6,608 bases of DNA, from assembly GCA_002352185.1 (NCBI GenBank), contig DEHY01000147.1, positions 1 to 6,608 on the forward strand, read 5' to 3'. This document shows, in pieces, positions 1 to 4,694 of the stretch. The notes beneath the pieces were generated by a model. That model made no database searches and had not been told where the DNA came from. It saw only the letters and a program-made list of their open reading frames with translations. The stretch is from Competibacteraceae bacterium UBA2788 (GTDB lineage: Bacteria > Pseudomonadota > Gammaproteobacteria > Competibacterales > Competibacteraceae). Numbering within the stretch: position 1 is the stretch's first letter; every line of letters starts with the position of its first letter. The position numbers and the translations under genes were made by a program.

Positions 1-1095
1 CTCGACGACCATCTTCTCGGTCAGGCGCACGCTGCCCGTCTCGCTGACCCGGCCCACATCGTTGCGACCGAGATCGATCAGCATCAGATGTTCGGCCAGT
101 TCCTTGGGATCGGCCAGCAATTCCGCTTCCAGCGCCTGATCCTGCTCCTCGGTTGCGCCGCGTTGACGAGTGCCAGCGATGGGGCGAACGGTCAGCAATC
201 CATCTTCCAGCCGGGTCAGGATTTCCGGCGAGGAGCCGACGATATGAAAATCGCCCAGATGGAAGAAGTACATATAAGGCGAGGGGTTCAGGCCGCGCAG
301 CGCCCGATAAAGATCCAGCGGCGCAGCCCGAAAGGGCGCGCTCAGGCGTTGCGACGGCACCACCTGCATACAGTCGCCGGCCAGGATGTAGTCCTTGATG
401 CGCTCGACCACTCGTTCATAAGCCGATTGAGTGAAGCCGGATACGAATTCGCTTTCACTTGTGATCAGGGAAGAACGGTGCGGCGCATAGAGCGACCGGC
501 CCGCCCGCAATCGCTCCACCCATTCATCCAGCCGTTGCTGAGCGCGGGCGTAAGCGCGTTCCACCGCCGGGTCCACCAGCGTAATCAGATAGAGCCGCCC
601 GGCCAGATTATCGAACACCACCACATCTTCGGACACCAGCAGCAGGATGTCTGGATTGTCCAGCGGATCGGGATTCGGGCACTGCGCCAAGCGGGGTTCG
701 ATATAGCGGATCGTGTCATAGCCGAAATAGCCGACCAGCCCGCCGATGAAACGCGGCAAGCCTTCGCCGGTGGTCGGCACTCGATAACGGCTTTGGAACT
801 CCTGAATCCAGGCCAGCGGATCCGGACAATCCAGCGCCTCCACAATTTCGCCGGCGTGTTCAACCGTAATGCGATGACCGCGCACCCGGATGATCTTGCG
901 GCAGGGCAGGCCGATGATGGAGTAGCGGCCCCATTTTTCGCCGCCCTGCACCGATTCCAGCAAATAGCTGTAGGGCGCGTCGGCCAGTTTCAGGTAGGTG
1001 CTGAGCGGAGTATCGAGATCGGCCAGCACTTCGCGGGCGACCGGAATGCGGTTGAAACCCTGATCAACCAGATGTTGAAAATCGTTCGGATTCAT
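1..1095 (-). CDS. trpE: Anthranilate synthase component I, N-terminal 365 residues (cut by window edge)
   Basis: Anthranilate synthase large subunit converts chorismate, with ammonia or glutamine-derived ammonia from TrpG, to anthranilate, the first committed step of tryptophan synthesis in the cytosol. Reading leftwards from the ATG at 1095, the frame stays open to base 1 (365 codons). The N-terminal domain has the [20 protein letters not shown] block (residues 15-34) typical of TrpE and the LLES motif (45-48) that belongs to the tryptophan feedback site. The chorismate-binding domain shows [11 protein letters not shown] (240-250), NPSPYMYF (270-277), GSSPE (287-291), RPIAGTR (304-310) and [13 protein letters not shown] (334-346). 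About 130 C-terminal residues of the usual roughly 495 lie outside the window. The N-terminal block argues against PabB. The start has no clear Shine-Dalgarno sequence, only a pyrimidine-rich stretch. The gene lies 103 bases after gph and probably belongs to the same cluster; trpG would be expected further left. Confidence 0.97.
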   Translation of the reverse strand, partial: MNPNDFQHLVDQGFNRIPVAREVLADLDTPLSTYLKLADAPYSYLLESVQGGEKWGRYSIIGLPCRKIIRVRGHRITVEHAGEIVEALDCPDPLAWIQEFQSRYRVPTTGEGLPRFIGGLVGYFGYDTIRYIEPRLAQCPNPDPLDNPDILLLVSEDVVVFDNLAGRLYLITLVDPAVERAYARAQQRLDEWVERLRAGRSLYAPHRSSLITSESEFVSGFTQSAYERVVERIKDYILAGDCMQVVPSQRLSAPFRAAPLDLYRALRGLNPSPYMYFFHLGDFHIVGSSPEILTRLEDGLLTVRPIAGTRQRGATEEQDQALEAELLADPKELAEHLMLIDLGRNDVGRVSETGSVRLTEKMVVE

Positions 1096-1198
1096 AGAGA
1101 GAGCAAAAGCCTTGAGCAACGGAAACGGGAAACGGCGCGGATCGGAACTACGTCAGGCTAACGACGCCATCGAAAATCCGGGGACAGTTTCACATCCA
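1096..1198 (-). other. gph-trpE spacer with pyrimidine-rich trpE leader
   Basis: This 103-base gap is much longer than the other gaps in the cluster (20 and 3 bases). On the coding strand the 15 bases before the trpE ATG are mostly pyrimidines (GCTTTTGCTCTCTCT), with no purine-rich ribosome site at normal spacing. A tandem 7-base repeat (GGAAACG twice on the plus strand, 1120-1133) lies in the middle. Near the gph end the plus strand reads ATCCGGGGACAGTTTCAC (1176-1193). I looked for a tryptophan leader peptide and found none: the only short ATG frame inside the spacer reads MASLA and has no Trp codon. No convincing attenuator or terminator hairpin is visible. Confidence 0.6.
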
Positions 1199-1876
1199 TC
1201 AGGCAGCCTTGCCGAGCAGGGCGGGCAGATCGGCAATCGAGGCGATCACGGCATCCGGCTGGGCGGCGCGAATATCCTGGCCGTGGTTGTAGCCGTAAGG
1301 CACGCATACCACCGGACAGCCGGCGTTGCGGGCGGCGCCCACATCGTTAAGCGAGTCGCCCACCATCAGGCCATGGCGGATCGGAATGCCCAGCCGTTCG
1401 GCGCTGAGCAGCAGCGCATCGGGGGCCGGCTTGGGATGGGCAATGCATTCGCCGCCGATCACCGTGGTGAAAAAGCAGCCAATACCCATCTGATCCAGTA
1501 GCGGCAGCGCGAATTCGACCGGCTTGTTGGTGACGCACGCCATGCGCCAGCCGGTGGCGTGCAGCGCGGACAATCCGGCGTGGACACCGGGATAAAGGTC
1601 GCTGTGGACACTGACGTTTTCGGCATAGGCGGCCTTGTACAGCGGCTTGGCGCGGATGAACAGTTCCGGTTCCGCCTGCCCGGCCATGTCGTTGGTCAAA
1701 GCGCGGCGAATCAGATTATCCATGCCGTTGCCGACCCAGTTTCGCACCTGAGCCTCTGCGCGCGGCGGCAGGTCCAGTTGCCGCAGCATGATATTCACAG
1801 CGGCGGTCAGGTCGGGGACGCTGTCTACCAAGGTGCCATCCAGATCGAAAAAGATCGCCGTTACATGTTCAAACAT
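1199..1876 (-). CDS. gph: Phosphoglycolate phosphatase (HAD family)
   Basis: This HAD-superfamily hydrolase of 225 residues dephosphorylates 2-phosphoglycolate to glycolate. The substrate arises from DNA repair of 3'-phosphoglycolate ends and, in autotrophs, from Rubisco oxygenation. Motif I is DLDGTLVDS (residues 11-19), with D11 the expected nucleophile and D13 the acid/base. Motif II is VTNKP with T116, motif III is K149 in HPKPAP, and motif IV is GDSLND (173-178) with the Mg-binding D174 and D178. An alpha-helical cap lies between about 20 and 95. The length matches the family. The ATG follows the rpe stop by only three bases and has no good Shine-Dalgarno sequence, which suggests translational coupling to rpe. 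Exact substrate within the HAD family is inferred from the rpe-gph-trpE neighbourhood and overall similarity to Gph; other phosphate esters cannot be excluded. Confidence 0.94.
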   Translation of the reverse strand: MFEHVTAIFFDLDGTLVDSVPDLTAAVNIMLRQLDLPPRAEAQVRNWVGNGMDNLIRRALTNDMAGQAEPELFIRAKPLYKAAYAENVSVHSDLYPGVHAGLSALHATGWRMACVTNKPVEFALPLLDQMGIGCFFTTVIGGECIAHPKPAPDALLLSAERLGIPIRHGLMVGDSLNDVGAARNAGCPVVCVPYGYNHGQDIRAAQPDAVIASIADLPALLGKAA

Positions 1877-1879
1877 AAG

Positions 1880-2554
1880 TTAGCCATTCGCCTGAGCCAG
1901 TTCGGCGCGCATCGCCGCAATCGTAGCCCGGTAGTCGGGGGTGTTGAAGATGGCCGAACCGGCCACGAAGGTGTCGGCGCCGGCCTCGGCAATGCGGCGG
2001 ATGTTATCGAGTTTGACCCCACCGTCCACTTCCAGCCGGATCGGATAGCCGCTGTCGTCAATCAGCCGACGCACCTCCCGCAGCTTGTTGAGCGTGCCGT
2101 TGATGAAGCTCTGGCCGCCAAAACCGGGATTGACCGACATCAGCAACACCATATCCACCTTGTCCAAGACGTAGCGCAGGCAATCCAGCGGAGTGGCCGG
2201 GTTGAACACCAGCCCGGATTGGCAACCGCAATCGCGGATGAGTTGCAGGCTGCGGTCGATATGCTCGCTGGCTTCCGGGTGAAAGGTGATATAGGTGGCG
2301 CCCGCAGCGGCGAAATCGGGAATAATCCGGTCCACCGGCTTGACCATCAGGTGCGCGTCAATGGGCGCGGTGACGCCGTGCTTGCGCAACGCCGCGCAGA
2401 CCAGCGGCCCGACGGTCAGGTTGGGGACATAGTGATTGTCCATCACATCGAAATGGACCAGATCGGCGCCCGCCGCCAGCACGGCGTCCACTTCCGCGCC
2501 GAGCCGGGCGAAATCGGCGGAAAGAATCGAAGGCGCGATCAGGTAATCCCGCAT
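1880..2554 (-). CDS. rpe: Ribulose-phosphate 3-epimerase
   Basis: Rpe interconverts D-ribulose 5-phosphate and D-xylulose 5-phosphate in the pentose phosphate pathway, and in the Calvin cycle where present. The 224-residue TIM-barrel protein has all key parts: APSILSADF (7-15) with S9, the [12 protein letters not shown] signature (34-45) with metal ligand H34 and catalytic D36, DAHLMV with H68, the phosphate-binding loop [10 protein letters not shown] (141-150), and LEVDGG with catalytic D177. A second phosphate-binding element, FVAGSAIF, lies at 196-203. The frame is open further upstream to 2692, but the [11 protein letters not shown] start at 2554 fits the family and has a good ribosome site, whereas the extension overlaps dksA. 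It lies 20 bases after the dksA-like gene and three bases before gph, so co-transcription is likely. Confidence 0.97.
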   Translation of the reverse strand: MRDYLIAPSILSADFARLGAEVDAVLAAGADLVHFDVMDNHYVPNLTVGPLVCAALRKHGVTAPIDAHLMVKPVDRIIPDFAAAGATYITFHPEASEHIDRSLQLIRDCGCQSGLVFNPATPLDCLRYVLDKVDMVLLMSVNPGFGGQSFINGTLNKLREVRRLIDDSGYPIRLEVDGGVKLDNIRRIAEAGADTFVAGSAIFNTPDYRATIAAMRAELAQANG

Positions 2555-2563
2555 GGTGGGCAA

Positions 2564-2569
2564 CCCTCT
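2564..2569 (-). promoter_or_regulatory. Ribosome binding site of rpe
   Basis: On the minus strand AGAGGG stands nine bases before the rpe ATG at 2554, within the 20-base gap after the dksA-like stop codon. It supports the short MRDYL start over the upstream extension. Confidence 0.75.
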
Positions 2570-2574
2570 CGACC

Positions 2575-3018
2575 TCAGTCCCGCTGCACCCGTTGCAGAT
2601 TTTCCCGGCGTTCCTGGGCTTCCAGCGACAAGGTTGCGGTCGGACGCGCCAGCAATCGTTTGAGACCAATCGGTTCGCCGGTTTCTTCGCAATAGCCATA
2701 CGAGCCATCGTCAAGCCGGCGCAAGGTAGACTCGATCTTTTTCAGCAGTTTGCGTTCCCGGTCGCGCACGCGCAGTTCAAGCGCGTGTTCTTCTTCAAGC
2801 GTGGCGCGATCCACCGGATCGGCGGCTACTTCCGTGGCGCGCAAGTGTGCGCCGGTGACTTCGGCGTTTTCCATCAACTCGCGTTTCATGACGTTCAGCC
2901 GCTGGCGGAAAAAATTGATCTGAGCCGGATTCATATAGTCTTCATCGGACATATCCAGCAGGTCTTTTTCGGTCAGAATCAAAACCTGATGATCCGATTC
3001 GGCGACATCATTACCCAT
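2575..3018 (-). CDS. dksA: DksA-family RNA polymerase-binding regulator with a degenerate zinc finger
   Basis: DksA proteins insert a coiled coil into the secondary channel of RNA polymerase and, with ppGpp, retune transcription initiation (rRNA down, amino-acid genes up). The 147-residue protein has the family layout: a variable N-terminus, the [14 protein letters not shown] block (28-41), the coiled-coil tip DPVDRA (67-72) with D67, D70 and A72 matching the essential tip residues of E. coli DksA, the [16 protein letters not shown] helix (81-96), and the [19 protein letters not shown] region (108-128). Of the four finger cysteines only C110 remains; the other positions are T113, S131 and A134. 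This pattern resembles alphaproteobacterial DksA and the cysteine-poor DksA2 of Pseudomonas, so zinc is probably not bound. It is first in the cluster with rpe, gph and trpE. The start at 3018 has a GGAG ribosome site. Confidence 0.93.
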   Translation of the reverse strand: MGNDVAESDHQVLILTEKDLLDMSDEDYMNPAQINFFRQRLNVMKRELMENAEVTGAHLRATEVAADPVDRATLEEEHALELRVRDRERKLLKKIESTLRRLDDGSYGYCEETGEPIGLKRLLARPTATLSLEAQERRENLQRVQRD

Positions 3019-3028
3019 GATTTAGAAT

Positions 3029-3032
3029 CTCC
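3029..3032 (-). promoter_or_regulatory. Ribosome binding site of the dksA-like gene
   Basis: On the minus strand GGAG lies ten bases before the ATG at 3018. It supports this start over the internal methionines at residues 23 and 29. Confidence 0.7.
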
Positions 3033-3072
3033 ATTAGCAGTGGGGACGGCAGGGCGCACACGGCGTCGGTGG

Positions 3073-3192
3073 TCAAGCGTCCGTGCGGCGCGATAATCCC
3101 ATATCGCCCAGTTTGAAAAAACCCATCAATTGTGGCAATTCGCTGTCCTGTTCGGTCAGCACGGCATTTTGTACCCGGATTTTCGCTCTCAT
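3073..3192 (-). CDS. Possible 39-residue small protein upstream of dksA-like gene
   Basis: A short frame starts at the ATG at 3192, preceded seven bases upstream by AGGG on the minus strand, and ends in TGA at 3075-3073, 54 bases before the dksA-like start. The product begins MRAKIRVQNAVLTEQDSE and contains PQLMGFFKLGDMGLSRR. It has no signal peptide, membrane segment or motif that I recognise. The third codon positions are only about half G or C, lower than the neighbouring genes appear, which counts against real coding. The same frame is open up to an ATG at 3306, but that longer version has no visible ribosome site and an unremarkable sequence. It may be a leader ORF, a small protein or chance. 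Confidence 0.25.
   Translation of the reverse strand: MRAKIRVQNAVLTEQDSELPQLMGFFKLGDMGLSRRTDA
3090..3107. promoter_or_regulatory. Inverted repeat GCGATA-N6-TATCGC
   Basis: Two perfect 6-base half-sites separated by six bases form an 18-base dyad about 72 bases upstream of the dksA-like start. Its shape suits a dimeric repressor site. It lies inside the weak small-ORF candidate. No regulator is identified, and such a short dyad can occur by chance. Confidence 0.25.
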
Positions 3193-3376
3193 CGGGTTGC
3201 CCTGAGCTGCGAGCCGTGAGCCGGTCGAATGGTCGAGCAGTCCAGGATAGGTTCGGCAAAGCCGGTCCCGAGGCTGGCGAAAGTCCTGGTGTCGAAAATT
3301 CTGCATGGAAGCGGTTGCGAAAGCAGCTTCATAGTGTAGTACCGCTCAGTGTATTAACCACTTTTGGCATGATCAG

Positions 3377-3398
3377 CAGGATGACGAACGGTATCCTG
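3377..3398. promoter_or_regulatory. Inverted repeat CAGGAT-N10-ATCCTG upstream of dienoyl-CoA isomerase gene
   Basis: Two perfect 6-base half-sites with a ten-base spacer lie 30 to 51 bases before the ATG at 3428. It may be an operator for a fatty-acid regulator or a small leader hairpin; the sequence does not match a site I can name. Confidence 0.25.
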
Positions 3399-3416
3399 AG
3401 CCTGGTTTGTGCTTTT

Positions 3417-3420
3417 GGAG
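3417..3420 (+). promoter_or_regulatory. Ribosome binding site of dienoyl-CoA isomerase gene
   Basis: GGAG stands seven bases before the ATG at 3428. This fixes the start there; an in-frame TTG at 3407 would lie upstream of the ribosome site and is unlikely to be used. Confidence 0.8.
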
Positions 3421-3427
3421 ATCTGTC

Positions 3428-4243
3428 ATGCCGGAATTCGACTGTCTGAACCTCACGCTGGCCGATCATATCGCCCGGATCGAACTCAATCGCCCCGACA
3501 AGACTAACGCCCTGAATGGGGTGCTGTGGCGCGAGATCGGCGCAGCGTTTCGCTGGGTGGATGACGCGCCCCAAGTGCGGGTAGCGATATTAAGCGGCGC
3601 GGGCCGGCATTTCTGCGCCGGGATTGATTTTGAGTTGATGAGCGCGGTGCTGGGCGCGGTCGAGCTGCTGGGACCGGGCCGCAAGGAGGAACAGTTGCGG
3701 CGGACCATCATTGAGTTGCAGGCTGCGTTCACCGCACTGGAACGTTGCCGCAAGCCGGTCCTGGCCGCTATTCACGGGTTGTGCATCGGCGGCGGGCTGG
3801 ACCTGATCGCTGCCTGCGACATGCGCTATGCCGCCGCTGATGCCGCGTTCTCACTGAAGGAGGTGGATTTAGCCATCGTTGCCGATGTCGGCAGCCTGCA
3901 ACGCCTGCCCTATCTGATCGGCGAGGGCCAGGTGCGCGAACTGGCGTTCACCGCCCGCCAGTTTGATGCTGCTGAAGCACAGGCGATGGGGCTGGTGAAC
4001 CGGGTGTTCGCCGATGCCGCGCAATTGCGCGATGGAGTGCAAGCCATCGCCGCCAGCATCGCCGCCAAATCGCCGTTGACGGTACGCGGCATCAAGCAGG
4101 TGTTGAACTACGGACGCGATCATAGCGTAACGGACGGTTTGGAGTACGTCGCCACCTGGAATGCCGCGCTGTTGCTGTCCGATGACACCCGCGAAGCCAT
4201 CACCGCAGCGATGCGGAAGCGTCCGCCGCAGTTCGGAGATTGA
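3428..4243 (+). CDS. Crotonase-family delta3,5-delta2,4-dienoyl-CoA isomerase
   Basis: This 271-residue enzyme of the enoyl-CoA hydratase/isomerase superfamily most likely shifts the double bonds of 3,5-dienoyl-CoA to 2,4-dienoyl-CoA during beta-oxidation of unsaturated fatty acids with odd-numbered double bonds. The oxyanion-hole elements are HFCAGIDF (61-68) and HGLCIGGGLDL (116-126). The acidic residues D125 (GGGLD), E145 (KEVD) and D153 (ADVG) match, with the same 20- and 8-residue spacings, the D176, E196 and D204 of the rat ECH1 isomerase. The LQRLPYLIG and ELAFTARQF blocks also read like ECH1. Ordinary enoyl-CoA hydratases carry a Glu/Glu pair instead. No targeting signal is present, so it is cytosolic. 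It appears monocistronic: no gene follows for 451 bases. Automatic annotation would probably say only enoyl-CoA hydratase; the isomerase call is inferred from residue pattern. Confidence 0.88.
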   Translation: MPEFDCLNLTLADHIARIELNRPDKTNALNGVLWREIGAAFRWVDDAPQVRVAILSGAGRHFCAGIDFELMSAVLGAVELLGPGRKEEQLRRTIIELQAAFTALERCRKPVLAAIHGLCIGGGLDLIAACDMRYAAADAAFSLKEVDLAIVADVGSLQRLPYLIGEGQVRELAFTARQFDAAEAQAMGLVNRVFADAAQLRDGVQAIAASIAAKSPLTVRGIKQVLNYGRDHSVTDGLEYVATWNAALLLSDDTREAITAAMRKRPPQFGD

Positions 4244-4339
4244 GGAGCGAGCCGCCGGTTTTATTACGCCATGCGGGACATCACCGCGCCGTCTGCATCT
4301 GCATTCAGTTTACGGGATTGCCGATCCACTATGGATTGA

Positions 4340-4429
4340 TACTGGGCCGGGCGCGATGAAGCCAGCCAATCCAGCAACGATCAGACTTTCGAATTTCAGC
4401 GGCTGATGGACTTTTTCAAACAGGGATGA
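4340..4429 (+). pseudogene. Possible C-terminal coding remnant
   Basis: In the same frame as the isomerase gene, but beyond its stop and a second TGA at 4337, a 29-codon stretch reads YWAGRDEASQ, then SSNDQTFEFQRLMDFFKQG, and ends in TGA. The composition looks like the end of a soluble protein and not random translation, but it has no start codon near its beginning apart from an internal ATG. I do not recognise the family. It may be the tail of a decayed gene or chance. Confidence 0.15.
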
Positions 4430-4434
4430 TCAGG

Positions 4435-4480
4435 CCGTCGTATGTGTTCTATCTGAACAACTCCTTTACGGAGACGACGG
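4435..4480. repeat. Nested inverted repeat in intergenic region
   Basis: CCGTCGT (4435-4441) pairs perfectly with ACGACGG (4474-4480). Directly inside the right arm, CTCC (4461-4464) pairs with GGAG (4470-4473) around a five-base loop, so the right side forms a continuous stem with a 19-base bulge on the left. No T-tract follows, so an ordinary terminator is unlikely. It may be an RNA structure after the isomerase gene or a chance fold. Confidence 0.3.
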
Positions 4481-4601
4481 TGTTAGGCTACGCATTGCCG
4501 GGGAACTGCGCCAGAGTCCGGTTTGTGTTGCACCCGGTCCAAGCTGAATGAGGTTTTCTTCCACCGGTCCGTGTGGTGGCGATGGCGATAGCCACTGCCG
4601 G

Positions 4602-4614
4602 GATTTTCAAAATC
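4602..4614. repeat. Short palindrome GATTTTCAAAATC
   Basis: This perfect 6+1+6 palindrome lies at the junction of the two direct-repeat units. It could be a protein-binding site, and half of it recurs in the hairpin at 4633-4661. Confidence 0.4.
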
Positions 4615-4632
4615 GGGTTTTCTCCAGCGTGT

Positions 4633-4661
4633 GCGATTTTCCTGGCGATGGCGAAAATCGC
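4633..4661 (+). promoter_or_regulatory. 9-bp hairpin in the leader of the PAS-GGDEF gene
   Basis: GCGATTTTC (4633-4641) pairs perfectly with GAAAATCGC (4653-4661) around an 11-base loop containing GGCGATGGC. It ends 33 bases before the ATG at 4695 and 21 bases before the ribosome site. No T-tract follows, so it is not a standard terminator. It may be a leader RNA fold or a DNA operator. Confidence 0.45.
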
Positions 4662-4682
4662 CGGCCTGCTTCAGAGTCAGAT

Positions 4683-4688
4683 AAGGGA
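4683..4688 (+). promoter_or_regulatory. Ribosome binding site of the PAS-GGDEF gene
   Basis: AAGGGA lies six bases before the ATG at 4695 and fixes the start of this gene. Confidence 0.75.
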
Positions 4689-4694
4689 CGGCGT

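Larger units (their letters stand above)
3019..3427. other. Divergent intergenic region between dksA-like gene and dienoyl-CoA isomerase gene
   Basis: These 409 bases separate two genes read in opposite directions, so promoters for both should lie here. I could not find a convincing sigma70 promoter for either. The stretch contains a weak small-ORF candidate on the minus strand (3073-3192), two short inverted repeats (3090-3107 and 3377-3398) and ribosome sites at both ends. The part around 3193-3300 is GC-rich with small repeats such as GCCGGTC twice, and shows no recognisable gene, tRNA or other structured RNA. Confidence 0.7.
4520..4664. repeat. Imperfect direct repeats upstream of PAS-GGDEF gene
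   Basis: Two units of about 60 bases share blocks in the same order: GGTTTTCT(T)CCA at 4552 and 4616, TGTG at 4572 and 4630, the 11-mer GGCGATGGCGA at 4578 and 4644, and GCCGG at 4597 and 4660. Offsets of 58 to 66 bases indicate small insertions and deletions after a duplication. A third, partial copy of the first block may start at 4520, where GGTTTGTGTTGCACCCGGTCC-like sequence resembles 4552-4570. GATTTTC also occurs twice (4602 and 4635). I do not recognise the element; a decayed intergenic repeat or a local tandem duplication would fit. Confidence 0.5.
4244..4694. other. Gene-poor stretch between isomerase and PAS-GGDEF genes
   Basis: These 451 bases hold no convincing complete gene. 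From left to right there is a possible coding remnant (4340-4429), a nested dyad (4435-4480), imperfect direct repeats (4520-4664) that include a 9-bp hairpin (4633-4661), and the ribosome site of the next gene. I see no intrinsic terminator with a T-tract after the isomerase gene. An open frame on the minus strand across 4483-4794 overlaps the start of the PAS gene and has the composition of a shadow. Confidence 0.7.

Noticed and set aside
88..1161. Long plus-strand open frame of 357 codons opposite trpE
   Set aside because: It is antisense to a clear TrpE. Its His/Arg/Gln/Ile-rich translation has no family features, and long antisense frames are common in GC-rich genes.
1096..1198. Classical trp attenuator before trpE
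   Set aside because: There is no leader peptide with tandem Trp codons and no terminator hairpin with a T-tract.
2555..2692. N-terminal extension of Rpe to an upstream ATG at 2692
   Set aside because: The extension overlaps the dksA-like gene in another frame. The family start [11 protein letters not shown] has its own ribosome site.
1559..2695. Long plus-strand open frame of 378 codons opposite gph and rpe
   Set aside because: It spans two well-supported genes on the other strand plus part of a third. The translation is His/Gln/Arg-rich and not protein-like, so it is a shadow.
3071..3076. Minus-strand TTGACC as a -35 box for dksA
   Set aside because: No -10-like sequence occurs 16 to 18 bases downstream; that part is GC-rich.
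3185..3235. Resemblance to the common CCCTGAGC...GTCGAA intergenic repeat
   Set aside because: Only the two ends match, and the interior differs and is longer, so I cannot call it a member.
3328..3357. Sigma70-like promoter TTCATA-N18-TATTAA for the isomerase gene
   Set aside because: Each box matches only four of six consensus bases and the spacing is not optimal, so it is too weak to call.
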